The position numbers were made by a program, and so were the translations under genes. DNA of 64,000 nt, taken from the NCBI GenBank assembly GCA_017439585.1, contig JAFSIV010000017.1, forward strand, positions 1 to 64,000, written 5' to 3'. Positions 35,701 through 44,195 of the stretch are shown here, piece after piece (position 1 is the first letter of the stretch; every line of letters starts with the position of its first letter). The stretch comes from Clostridia bacterium (lineage in GTDB: Bacteria > Bacillota > Clostridia > Oscillospirales > Acutalibacteraceae). The notes beneath the pieces are model-generated. The model was not told where the DNA came from. It saw nothing but the letters and a program-made list of their open reading frames with translations, and made no database searches.

Positions 35701-36849
35701 ATGACAGAAAAATTATACGATTTAGATTCTTATATAAAAGAATTTACCGCTACTGTTTTAGAATGTGACGAAAGAGACGGCAGATATAAAATTTTGCTTA
35801 ATAAAACTGCATTTTTCCCTGAGGGTGGCGGTCAACCTAGTGATATCGGTTTTTTAGACGATATAGAGGTTTTTGATGTTAGGGAAAGCGGCGATAAAAT
35901 TTATCATTATACCGATAAACCCTTGAAAAAGGGAGAAGAAGTAAAAGGCAGGATAAATTTTGAACGTAGATTTGATTTTATGCAGCAGCATTCTGCTGAG
36001 CATATAGCTTCGGGTATTGCTAATAAACTTTTTGGCTGTGAAAATGTTGGCTTTCATTTATCGGAGGATATAGTAACTTTTGATTTTGATAAAATGCTTT
36101 CTCGCGAGCAGATTAATGAGATTGAATTGCTTTGTAACAAAGCGGTTTTTGAAAACAATCGTATTAAAGCTTATTATCCTAAAAAAGAAGAATTAAAAAA
36201 TTTAGAATACCGTAGCAAGAAAGAACTTGACGGGGCTATAAGAATTGTTGAAATAGAAAATGCGGATATCTGCGCTTGTTGCGCACCTCATGTTAATAAA
36301 ACGGGTGAAATAGGTCTTATAAAGCTTTTGAGCACCGAGAAGCTTAGAGGCGGAATAAGAATTGAGCTTAAAGCCGGAAACCGCGCTTTAACAGATTATA
36401 ACGAGAGGTATGAGGCAACAAGGAAAATCGGGGAAATGCTTGCGGTTAAATATAACGAAACCTATGAGGCGGTTGAAAGGCTTAATAACAACCTTTCTGA
36501 GCAGAAGGCTCAAATCACCGATTTGAAACGCCGCATATTAGAAATGAGAGCAGAAAGCTTTAATCCTAAATCAGATAAAACTGCCGAATTTTTAGAAAAT
36601 GCTGATATGAAGGAGCTTCAAGCTTATGCGGACAAGCTCTATAAAAAAGCAGGCGGCATAAGAGGAGTATTTTCTTTAAAGGCTGAGGGTGAATATTCTT
36701 TTGTTATTTGCGGCGAAGCTGACGAATTAAGCGAATTTTTTGCCGAGTTCAAATCGAAATTTACGGTTAAAGGCGGCGGCAGAAACGGTATGGTTCAAGG
36801 CTCGGTTATAGCTGAAAAAGATAGTTTATCGAGTGTGTTTTTAAAATGA
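35701..36849 (+). CDS. alanyl-tRNA editing protein, AlaX-L type
   Basis: The 382-residue protein is a stand-alone homologue of the AlaRS editing and C-Ala domains. The metal ligands are His residues in QQHSAEH and Cys/His in CACCAPH. A coiled coil (about 255-285) and a C-terminal DHHA1 domain ending GGGRNGMVQGSV follow. It hydrolyses Ser (or Gly) from mischarged tRNA-Ala. The ATG starts one base after the murC stop. Confidence 0.93.
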   Translation: MTEKLYDLDSYIKEFTATVLECDERDGRYKILLNKTAFFPEGGGQPSDIGFLDDIEVFDVRESGDKIYHYTDKPLKKGEEVKGRINFERRFDFMQQHSAEHIASGIANKLFGCENVGFHLSEDIVTFDFDKMLSREQINEIELLCNKAVFENNRIKAYYPKKEELKNLEYRSKKELDGAIRIVEIENADICACCAPHVNKTGEIGLIKLLSTEKLRGGIRIELKAGNRALTDYNERYEATRKIGEMLAVKYNETYEAVERLNNNLSEQKAQITDLKRRILEMRAESFNPKSDKTAEFLENADMKELQAYADKLYKKAGGIRGVFSLKAEGEYSFVICGEADELSEFFAEFKSKFTVKGGGRNGMVQGSVIAEKDSLSSVFLK

Positions 36850-37298
36850 AAAATAAAAAAGAGATTATAAGCTATTTGTTTTTCGGCGTGTTAACTACTG
36901 TTATTAGCATAGCGAGTTTTCAAGCCTTTGGTTTTATATTAGGCGAAAAATTATATTTGCTTAATAATATTTTAAGCTGGATAATATCGGTTGCCTTTGC
37001 GTTTTTTACTAACAAGCTTTGGGTTTTTGAATCGAAAAGCTTTAAGTTTTCGGTTATAAAAGGTGAAATAATAGGTTTTTTATCTGCCAGAATTTTTTCT
37101 CTGGTTTTAGAGGAAGCGGGATTATTTTTTATGATTGATTTAATAAAATTTTCCGCTTTTAAAACCGAAATTTTAGGTTTCACAATAACAGGCGAGCTTA
37201 TAGCTAAACTTATTATGCAGATAATAGTTGTTATAGCCAATTATATATTTAGCAAATTTATTATATTTAAAAGGAAAAAACAGAATGAACTGGACTGA
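36846..37298 (+). CDS. GtrA family membrane protein
   Basis: The 150-residue protein has four membrane helices and the family segments YLFFGVLTTVISIASF, AFFTNKLWVFES and IVVIANYIFSKFIIFK. GtrA-like proteins help flip or move lipid-linked sugars in wall glycosylation. It overlaps the alaX stop by 4 bases (ATGA) and the prmA start by 14 bases, so it is in the same operon, although its function has no obvious link to its neighbours. Confidence 0.88.
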   Translation: MKNKKEIISYLFFGVLTTVISIASFQAFGFILGEKLYLLNNILSWIISVAFAFFTNKLWVFESKSFKFSVIKGEIIGFLSARIFSLVLEEAGLFFMIDLIKFSAFKTEILGFTITGELIAKLIMQIIVVIANYIFSKFIIFKRKKQNELD

Positions 37299-38205
37299 AA
37301 TTACTATAAACATTCCTCAAAAATATACCGATATGGCGGCGGCAATAGCTAATATGACTGTGCCTTACGGTATTTATATTGAGGATTATTCGGATTTAGA
37401 AGAGCAAGCGTTGGAAATTGCCCATATTAATTTGATAGACGAGGGGCTTTTAGCTCGCGACCGCGAAAAATCGGTTATACATATTTATATTTCCGAATGC
37501 GATAACGCTTTTGAGGCTTTGGAGTTTCTAAAAGAGAGACTGAGTGCCGAGGGTATCCCCTTTGAAATCGGCAGTATCGGTGTTGATGATAGTGATTGGA
37601 ATGAAAACTGGAAAAAATATTTCCATACTATTGAAATCGGAGATAAATTAGCGGTTGTTCCAAGTTGGGAGAATTATGAAAATAAAGATAACCGAACAGT
37701 TTTAAATATTGACCCTGGCGCCGCTTTTGGTACGGGAACTCATGCCACCACCTCGCTTTGCCTTAATGTATTAGATAAAAGGGTAACCGAGGATATGACC
37801 GTTTTGGATATCGGTTGCGGTAGCGGTATTTTGGCTATTGCATCGGTGCTTTTGGGCGCAGGATCGGCTCTCGGTGTTGATATAGATGCACAATCGGTTA
37901 AAACTGCAAAGGAAAATGCCGAGATAAACGGTATAGCAGATAAAACTGAGTTTATAGTTGGAAATTTAGCTGATAAGGTTAGCGGAAAATATGATATAAT
38001 CTGCGCTAATATTGTGGCAGATGTTATAATAAATCTTTTGCCCGATGTTGATAAATTTTTAGCAGATAACGGTATAGTTATTATTTCGGGTATAATTGAT
38101 ATCAGGGAAGAAGACATAATGAAAGCGGTTAAAGATAATCATTTTGCCGTTTTAGAGTCTCATTATAAAGATAATTGGTGCGCTTTTGTGCTTAAAAAGG
38201 AGTAA
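37285..38205 (+). CDS. prmA: ribosomal protein L11 methyltransferase
   Basis: The 306-residue protein has an N-terminal substrate domain and the SAM site VLDIGCGSGILAIASVLLGA, then GVDIDAQSV and the catalytic-loop NIVADVIINLLP. The segment FGTGTHATTSLCL is also typical. It trimethylates ribosomal protein L11. It overlaps gtrA by 14 bases. Confidence 0.95.
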   Translation: MNWTEITINIPQKYTDMAAAIANMTVPYGIYIEDYSDLEEQALEIAHINLIDEGLLARDREKSVIHIYISECDNAFEALEFLKERLSAEGIPFEIGSIGVDDSDWNENWKKYFHTIEIGDKLAVVPSWENYENKDNRTVLNIDPGAAFGTGTHATTSLCLNVLDKRVTEDMTVLDIGCGSGILAIASVLLGAGSALGVDIDAQSVKTAKENAEINGIADKTEFIVGNLADKVSGKYDIICANIVADVIINLLPDVDKFLADNGIVIISGIIDIREEDIMKAVKDNHFAVLESHYKDNWCAFVLKKE

Positions 38206-38209
38206 ATAT

Positions 38210-39346
38210 ATGCTTGAATTTGAACAACTCAAATTAAGGCTTAATGCCAATGAGCCTGAGCTTCGCGATTTAAAGGATGCTTTGGGATACGAAAAGCTTA
38301 AAAATGAAATTGATGAGCTTGAAGCTAAGGCTTCCGCCCCTGATTTTTGGGATAATATGGAGGTTTCTCAAAAGATTCTTCAAAAAACAGGAAAGCTTAA
38401 AAACACGGTTGAAAGCTATGATAGAATGTGCGCTTTGTTCGACGATTTGCAGGTTTTAATCGAGATGGGCGATGAGGAAGAGGATTTATCTCTAATAGAA
38501 GAAATCGAGACTTCCTTAAAAGAACTTGAAGACGGTTTAGCGGCTCAGCGCTTGCAAACCTTACTGACAGGTGAATACGATAAAAACAATGCTTTGCTTA
38601 CCTTCCATGCAGGCGCAGGCGGTACTGAGGCGATGGACTGGGTTTCAATGCTTGTTCGTATGTATACCCGTTGGACCGAGCGGCATGGATTTAAGGTTCA
38701 GGTATTAGATTTTCTTGACGGTGATGAAGCGGGCCTTAAAAGTGCAACCCTTTCTATTGAGGGAGATAATGCTTACGGATATTTGAAATCAGAGTCGGGT
38801 GTTCATAGACTGGTTAGAGTATCCCCCTTTGATGCTTCGGGAAGAAGACATACTTCTTTCGCTTCATTGGAGGTTATGCCTGAAATTACCGATGATGTAG
38901 AAATTGAAGTCAGGGAAGAGGATATAAAAATGGATGTTTTTCGCGCGTCAGGTGCGGGCGGTCAGCATATTAATAAAACCTCTTCGGCGGTTAGACTTAC
39001 TCATATTCCAACCGGAATAGTTGTTGCTTGTCAGAACGAGCGAAGTCAATTCCAAAATCGAGATATGGCTATGAAGATTTTGAAATCAAAGCTTTTGGAA
39101 ATTAAGGAACGCGAGCATCTTGAAAAGATAGAGGATATTAAGGGTGTTCAAAAGGATATTGCTTGGGGTTCGCAGATAAGGTCTTATGTATTTATGCCTT
39201 ATACCTTGGCAAAGGACCATAGAACAGGTTATGATTCGGGCAATATAAACGCCGTTATGGATGGCGATTTGGACGGATTTATTAATGCATATTTAAAAGC
39301 GGCATCAAAAGGTGAGCTTTCAAATAATATAGGAGATGAAGTATAA
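38210..39346 (+). CDS. prfB: peptide chain release factor 2
   Basis: The 378-residue protein has the stop-codon tripeptide SPF (VSPFDASGRRHTSF) that marks RF2 and the GGQ motif RASGAGGQHINKTSSAVR. It terminates at UGA and UAA. Unlike many bacteria, the frame is continuous from the ATG at 38210 through LKLRLNANEPELRDLKDALG, so no programmed +1 frameshift is needed. AAGGAG lies 7 bases upstream; an open frame back to 38186 overlaps prmA and is not used. Confidence 0.97.
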   Translation: MLEFEQLKLRLNANEPELRDLKDALGYEKLKNEIDELEAKASAPDFWDNMEVSQKILQKTGKLKNTVESYDRMCALFDDLQVLIEMGDEEEDLSLIEEIETSLKELEDGLAAQRLQTLLTGEYDKNNALLTFHAGAGGTEAMDWVSMLVRMYTRWTERHGFKVQVLDFLDGDEAGLKSATLSIEGDNAYGYLKSESGVHRLVRVSPFDASGRRHTSFASLEVMPEITDDVEIEVREEDIKMDVFRASGAGGQHINKTSSAVRLTHIPTGIVVACQNERSQFQNRDMAMKILKSKLLEIKEREHLEKIEDIKGVQKDIAWGSQIRSYVFMPYTLAKDHRTGYDSGNINAVMDGDLDGFINAYLKAASKGELSNNIGDEV

Positions 39347-40386
39347 TGAAAATTAAAAGAATTTTAAGTTTAAGTATGGTTTTGGTTTTGGCTGTTTGTC
39401 TGCTTGCAGGCTGCGGAAATAAGGACAGAATACTTTATAAAGAGGCAAAGCTTGATAAAATTGTTGAGCTTCCCGAGTATAAGGGTATAAAGGTAGATAT
39501 AAAGTCAGACGAGTTTAAAGAAATATACGACCAAGTTATCGCGTCAGACATTGAAAATAATGAATTCTATACTATGGAAAAGATAACAACGGGCGAAATC
39601 GCAGAGGGCGATATCGCTAACATAGATTATGAGGGTAAAAAAGACGGTGTTGCGTTTGAAGGCGGCACTGCTAAGGGACATGACTTAGAGATAGGCTCAG
39701 GCAGCTTTATCCCGGGTTTTGAGGATGGCCTTGTTGGTAAAAAAGTAGGAGAAACGGTTGATTTAAATATATCTTTCCCTGAGGATTATTCAAATTCTCC
39801 CGAGCTTGCAGGTCAGCCTGTTGTGTTCACCGTTAAAATAAATTATATTCAAAAGAGAAATGATAAAGCACCAAAAGAATACTATAAAGATTTAGGTTAT
39901 AAGTCGGTTGGCGAATATGAAAAGGCTTCTCGCAAAACCGCTGCCGAAAGCTTTATTTATAAAAAAATAATGGATAAAGTGGAAATAAAGGAATATCCGC
40001 AAGAGGATATTGATATTATCTATAATGCAACCAAAAAGCAGTATGAAACAATGCTTAAACAGCAGGGTGCAGATCTTGAAACCTATTTAGCGCAAATGGG
40101 TATGACCGAGGCTGATTTTAAAAAGCAACTGGTTACAGAGCAAATCAAGCCCTCAATGGAATCGCAAATGGTGTTTTATGCGATATTAGATAAAGAAAAT
40201 CTTGAATTTACTAAGGCGGATATTGATAAGAAAGCAAAAGAAGCTGCAAATGAAGTGAGTGCAAGCCAAGGCTCAACCGTTACAGCAGATTATATCAAAG
40301 AAATGTATGGCGAGTATTATTTGGAAAATATTGTAGTAATGGGAAAGGTAATGGATTTCCTTTACGAAAACGCCGAAATAAAATAA
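39346..40386 (+). CDS. lipoprotein peptidyl-prolyl isomerase with trigger-factor-like domains
   Basis: The 346-residue protein has a signal peptide with lipobox LLAGC (Cys23), then an FKBP-type domain (about 85-175; GDIANIDYEGKKDGVAFEGG, SFIPGFEDGLVGKKVGE), then a helical C-terminal part like the chaperone domain of trigger factor or SurA (about 180-346). It lacks the ribosome-docking domain of cytosolic trigger factor. It is therefore predicted to be a membrane-anchored foldase for exported proteins. Its ATG overlaps the prfB stop (TAATG). Confidence 0.8.
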   Translation: MKIKRILSLSMVLVLAVCLLAGCGNKDRILYKEAKLDKIVELPEYKGIKVDIKSDEFKEIYDQVIASDIENNEFYTMEKITTGEIAEGDIANIDYEGKKDGVAFEGGTAKGHDLEIGSGSFIPGFEDGLVGKKVGETVDLNISFPEDYSNSPELAGQPVVFTVKINYIQKRNDKAPKEYYKDLGYKSVGEYEKASRKTAAESFIYKKIMDKVEIKEYPQEDIDIIYNATKKQYETMLKQQGADLETYLAQMGMTEADFKKQLVTEQIKPSMESQMVFYAILDKENLEFTKADIDKKAKEAANEVSASQGSTVTADYIKEMYGEYYLENIVVMGKVMDFLYENAEIK

Positions 40387-40420
40387 TAATGATTTAAAAA
40401 TTAAAAGGGAGGTGGTTTTA

Positions 40421-42319
40421 ATGCAGCTTAAAATTCAAAACGGTGTAGTTGAATTATCGGGAACCCCGATTTTAAAAAGCATAAATTTTGAGGTTAATGA
40501 TAATAGCAGAATTGCTGTTGTTGGCCGAAACGGTTGCGGAAAAACCACCCTTTTAAAGCTTATTGCAGGTGAATATTCTATCGCGAAGCTTTCGAGTGAT
40601 ACCGAAAGCTTTTTTACCTTATCGGGTAATGCAAAAATCGGTATGCTCTCCCAAATGACCTTTGAGGATGATAGCGTTACTTTGCTTGATGAGATAAGAA
40701 GTGCGTATAGTGATATTTTGAGTTTAAAAGAAAAAACCGATTATGCTTTAAAGCAGATGGAGGAAAATCCGTCCGAAGAAAATATCAAGAGGTATACAAC
40801 CTTGCTTGATACCTTTACAAACAGCGAAGGCTTTTATTTCGAAAAGGAATACGAGCTTGCAATAAAGCAGTTTGGATTTACGGAAGAGGAGAAGTATCGC
40901 CCGTTATACGAATTTTCGGGAGGCCAGAGAACTAAAATCGCTTTTTTGAAGCTTCTTTTATCAAAACCCGATATTTTGCTTCTGGACGAGCCTACCAACC
41001 ACCTTGATATCAAGGCTACCGAATGGTTAGAGGAATATTTAAGAAACTATAAAAAGGCGTTTGTTGTTGTATCGCATGACAGAATGTTTTTAGATAATAC
41101 GGTAAACACTGTTTATGAGATTGAACATGGTAAAACCCATAAATATGTGGGAAATTATAGTCAGTTTACGGTTTTGAAAAAGCAACTTAGAGAGCAGCAA
41201 CAAAAGGAATACGAGGCTCAAAAAAAGGAAATAGAGCGATTAAATGAGCTTGTTATTCGATTTAAATATAAGCCTACCAAGGCGGCTATGGCGCAGTCTA
41301 AGCTCAAACAAATTGAACATATAACTCCATTAGAAGCCCCCGAAGCTTATGATTTAAAAACCTTTAAGGCAGATTTCGAGCCGATTGATACAGGCGTTAA
41401 AGATGTGCTTTTTATTGATAATTTAAAGGTTGGTTTCGATAAGGTTTTATCGGTTATAAACCTTGATATCAAAAGAGGAGATAAAATCGGAATTATCGGC
41501 GGAAATGGGCTTGGAAAATCAACCTTTATAAGAACAATAATGGGAGAAATAAAGGCTCTCGGAGGAGAATTTAAATTTGCACCGAGGGTTACCGTCGGTT
41601 ATTTTGATCAGCAAATGGCTCAGTATTCTTCGAAAAATACTGTTTTATCTGATTTTATGATAGAATTTCCCGAGCTCACCGAGGGTGAGGCGCGCTCGGC
41701 TTTGGGAGCTTTCCGTTTTAGCGGCGAAGAGGTTTTTAAAACGGTTGATATGCTTTCAGGCGGAGAACGAGTTCGTTTAGCGCTTTGCAAAATATTTAAG
41801 AAAAGACCAAATTTCCTGATACTTGACGAGCCTACTAACCATATGGATATAGTTGGCAAGGAAACCTTAGAGGAAATGCTGTCTGAGTTTTCGGGTACTG
41901 TGCTTTTCGTGTCCCACGATAGATATTTTATTAAAAAGGTTGCAAACTCGGTACTAAGCTTTACCGAAAATGAGGTTACACTTTATAGGTATGGCTATGA
42001 GGAATACTTAGAAAAGCAGAAAAATATAACATCAGAGCCTGAGGTTAAGGAAAAGACTATAAAGGAAAAGAAAAGCTACACAACTCCCCTTAAAGAACGC
42101 TCAAAAGCAGAGCGAGCGGTTAAAAAAGCGGAGGAAAAAATCAGCGAATTAGAAGAAAAAATTGAAAATATCCAAAGTGAGCTTATAAAGGAAGAAAATC
42201 TTGCGGATTATATTAAACTTCAAGAATTGCAAGAAAATTTAAATTTATTAGAGCAAGAGCTTGAAAAAACTATGGAGGATTGGGAAACCGCTTCTCAAAA
42301 ATTATTAGAGCTGGAATAA
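40421..42319 (+). CDS. ABC-F family ATPase
   Basis: The 632-residue protein has two ABC domains without membrane segments: Walker A GRNGCGKTT and GGNGLGKST, signatures FSGGQRTK and LSGGERVR, Walker B LLLDEPTNHLD and LILDEPTNHMD. A linker of about 80 residues joins them, and a C-terminal coiled coil ends the protein (AEEKISELEEKIENIQSEL). ABC-F proteins act on the ribosome as translation factors or antibiotic-resistance factors; this looks like a Uup/YdiF-type housekeeping member. GGGAGG lies 9 bases before the ATG at 40421. Confidence 0.92.
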   Translation: MQLKIQNGVVELSGTPILKSINFEVNDNSRIAVVGRNGCGKTTLLKLIAGEYSIAKLSSDTESFFTLSGNAKIGMLSQMTFEDDSVTLLDEIRSAYSDILSLKEKTDYALKQMEENPSEENIKRYTTLLDTFTNSEGFYFEKEYELAIKQFGFTEEEKYRPLYEFSGGQRTKIAFLKLLLSKPDILLLDEPTNHLDIKATEWLEEYLRNYKKAFVVVSHDRMFLDNTVNTVYEIEHGKTHKYVGNYSQFTVLKKQLREQQQKEYEAQKKEIERLNELVIRFKYKPTKAAMAQSKLKQIEHITPLEAPEAYDLKTFKADFEPIDTGVKDVLFIDNLKVGFDKVLSVINLDIKRGDKIGIIGGNGLGKSTFIRTIMGEIKALGGEFKFAPRVTVGYFDQQMAQYSSKNTVLSDFMIEFPELTEGEARSALGAFRFSGEEVFKTVDMLSGGERVRLALCKIFKKRPNFLILDEPTNHMDIVGKETLEEMLSEFSGTVLFVSHDRYFIKKVANSVLSFTENEVTLYRYGYEEYLEKQKNITSEPEVKEKTIKEKKSYTTPLKERSKAERAVKKAEEKISELEEKIENIQSELIKEENLADYIKLQELQENLNLLEQELEKTMEDWETASQKLLELE

Positions 42320-42320
42320 A

Positions 42321-42351
42321 AAATCGGTGCACTTATTAAGTGCACCGATTT
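42321..42351. terminator. bidirectional terminator between the ABC-F gene and mscL
   Basis: AAATCGGTGCACTT pairs with AAGTGCACCGATTT, with a three-base loop and T-rich flanks on both strands. Confidence 0.9.
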
Positions 42352-42364
42352 TGTTAGTTAATAT

Positions 42365-42853
42365 TTAGTTTTCGGTAGTGTTTTGTTTTTTAAGCTCAAC
42401 CAAAATATCGGATAAAAGTTCTTCGGTGGTTGGAGCGGGAGCCTCTGCAACTTCCTCGGCAACCTCTTCCTTTTTGCGGGTAAGTGCTTTTTCGGTAAGC
42501 TCACGGGTTTTAGCGAAAACCTTTATCATAACGAAAACGATAAAAGCTATTAAAACAAAGTCAATAACAGTTCCTAAAAGAGTTCCAAACTCAATGTTAA
42601 CGGCTTCGCGAATAACTTCTCCGGCTTTGTCAACCTCTGCGGGAATAACCTCCCAGTTGAGTTTGGTGGTTAAATCTGCACCGCCGCCTGTAATAACGCC
42701 AATAAATGGCATAAATACATTGTTTACAAGAGTTGTAGTAATTTTACCGAACGCACCGGCAATAATAACACCGACAGCCATATCGATAACATTACCGCGC
42801 ATCACAAAATCTCTAAACTCGGCTAAAAAGCCTTTTTTACCTTCCTTTGCCAT
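42365..42853 (-). CDS. mscL: large-conductance mechanosensitive channel
   Basis: The 162-residue protein has the MscL start FRDFVMRGNVIDMAVGVIIAGAFGKI with the pore helix, a periplasmic loop (about 50-80), a second helix (FVLIAFIVFVMIKVF) and a basic-to-acidic C-terminal helix. It is somewhat longer than usual because of a tail rich in Glu and Ala (EEVAEEVAEAPAPTTEE). It releases pressure during osmotic downshock. AGGAGG precedes the ATG. Confidence 0.96.
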   Translation of the reverse strand: MAKEGKKGFLAEFRDFVMRGNVIDMAVGVIIAGAFGKITTTLVNNVFMPFIGVITGGGADLTTKLNWEVIPAEVDKAGEVIREAVNIEFGTLLGTVIDFVLIAFIVFVMIKVFAKTRELTEKALTRKKEEVAEEVAEAPAPTTEELLSDILVELKKQNTTEN

Positions 42854-42938
42854 TTAAAAATCCTCCTAAAAATTTATATGATTATAATATCATAAAAGAT
42901 ATTATTTTGCAAGATTTTAGCGGTTTTTATACAAAATA

Positions 42939-42967
42939 TTGACACCATAAATTAAAATTGATATACT
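42939..42967 (+). promoter_or_regulatory. sigma-A promoter of the asparaginase gene
   Basis: TTGACA (42939-42944) and TATACT (42962-42967) are separated by 17 bases, about 35 bases before the ATG. Confidence 0.8.
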
Positions 42968-43000
42968 TTTTATTAGAGAAATTTAGAAAAAGGGATAAAA

Positions 43001-44155
43001 ATGAAAAATATACTTATTATTCATACAGGGGGCACAATAGGTTCTTTTGCTACCAAAAACGCTCGCAAAATGAATAAGGAAACCGAAAAAATAACCAAAA
43101 GGGTTTTGATAGAGAATTTTGAAAAAAGCGGTTCTATTTTTAAAGCTTATGGAGAAATGTTGGAATTTGCCGATTTTTCTTGGGAGAATACAACATTAAG
43201 CGAAAGTATGACCTTTGCAAAGCTTTCCGCTCTTTTAAATTATATTAAAGATGTTAATCTCTCTATGTATGACGGTATTATTGTTCTGCACGGAACAGAT
43301 ACTTTGGCTTATACTGCTTCGCTTTTATCATTTTTTTGCGCCGATTTTAAAATTCCTGTTTTTATAGTTTCGGGGAACCGACCGCCTCAGGATATTTTAT
43401 CGAATGCAAATGATAATTTTAAAACGGCGGTGGAGCTTATTTGGAATAAAATAGCGGCTAATGTTTATGTAACATACAGAAATTCGGATAATATAGTAAG
43501 ACTTTATTTAGCTTCCGCTATTATACAAAGCGAGAATTACAGCGATGATTTCCGCATTGCTGATAGCGGCAAGGCTTTTGAGGTTAAAAAGGAAAATTCA
43601 GATGAAATAAAAGAAAAATGCTCTGTATTTTCTAAAAACAGAAAGCCTTATAAATATGCCGATATAAAAAGTTTCAAAAATCTATCCGAAAAGGTTTTGC
43701 TTATTAAACCTTATACTAATATAGATTATTCGGTTTTTTCTAATGCTATGCCAAATTTCAGGGGTGTTGTTCACGGAAGCTATCATTCGGGTACGGTGGC
43801 TCTTGGCGGCTTGGTATTTAAAGCGGAAGCGGAAAATCAAAGAATAGCAGGAAACACCGCCGAATATGAGCGGTTAATTAAAGAATATGAGAAAGAGTTA
43901 AACTCAAAGTATTCTATAAAATTCTTGGCTGATTCTTGTAAAGAAAACAATATTCCATTGTTTATTGCTCCATCAAAATTAGGCAAGGACCAATATGAAA
44001 CTATGAACGAGGTTGTTAGAAATACAGATGCCAAGCTTCTCAATATGACTACCGAAGCCGCATTTATGAAGCTTACCTTAGCATTGTCATTTGATATGAC
44101 TTTTGAGCAAAGAGTTGAATATATGAAAACCGAAATTAATAATGAATTTAATTAA
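43001..44155 (+). CDS. ansA: type I (cytoplasmic) L-asparaginase family protein
   Basis: The 384-residue protein has both asparaginase threonine motifs, HTGGTIGS near the start and VLHGTDTLAYTAS. It also has VVHGSYHSGTV in the C-terminal domain. There is no signal peptide, so it should work in the cytoplasm and release ammonia and aspartate from asparagine. It is longer than the typical ~330 residues. It is single-gene, with its own promoter and terminator, and lies convergent to the gatB end of the tRNA-amidation operon. That neighbourhood is suggestive but not proof of a link. Confidence 0.88.
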   Translation: MKNILIIHTGGTIGSFATKNARKMNKETEKITKRVLIENFEKSGSIFKAYGEMLEFADFSWENTTLSESMTFAKLSALLNYIKDVNLSMYDGIIVLHGTDTLAYTASLLSFFCADFKIPVFIVSGNRPPQDILSNANDNFKTAVELIWNKIAANVYVTYRNSDNIVRLYLASAIIQSENYSDDFRIADSGKAFEVKKENSDEIKEKCSVFSKNRKPYKYADIKSFKNLSEKVLLIKPYTNIDYSVFSNAMPNFRGVVHGSYHSGTVALGGLVFKAEAENQRIAGNTAEYERLIKEYEKELNSKYSIKFLADSCKENNIPLFIAPSKLGKDQYETMNEVVRNTDAKLLNMTTEAAFMKLTLALSFDMTFEQRVEYMKTEINNEFN

Positions 44156-44156
44156 G

Positions 44157-44191
44157 AAAAAACTCTCGAACTTTAAGTTCGAGAGTTTTTA
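44157..44191. terminator. bidirectional terminator between ansA and gatB
   Basis: AACTCTCGAAC pairs with GTTCGAGAGTT around TTTAA, flanked by A-runs and T-runs. It ends both converging transcripts. Confidence 0.92.
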
Positions 44192-44195
44192 AACT

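Noticed and set aside
42378..42857. A 159-codon plus-strand frame antisense to mscL
   Set aside because: Composition (Ser/Thr-rich) is that of a shadow frame; mscL is clearly the real gene.
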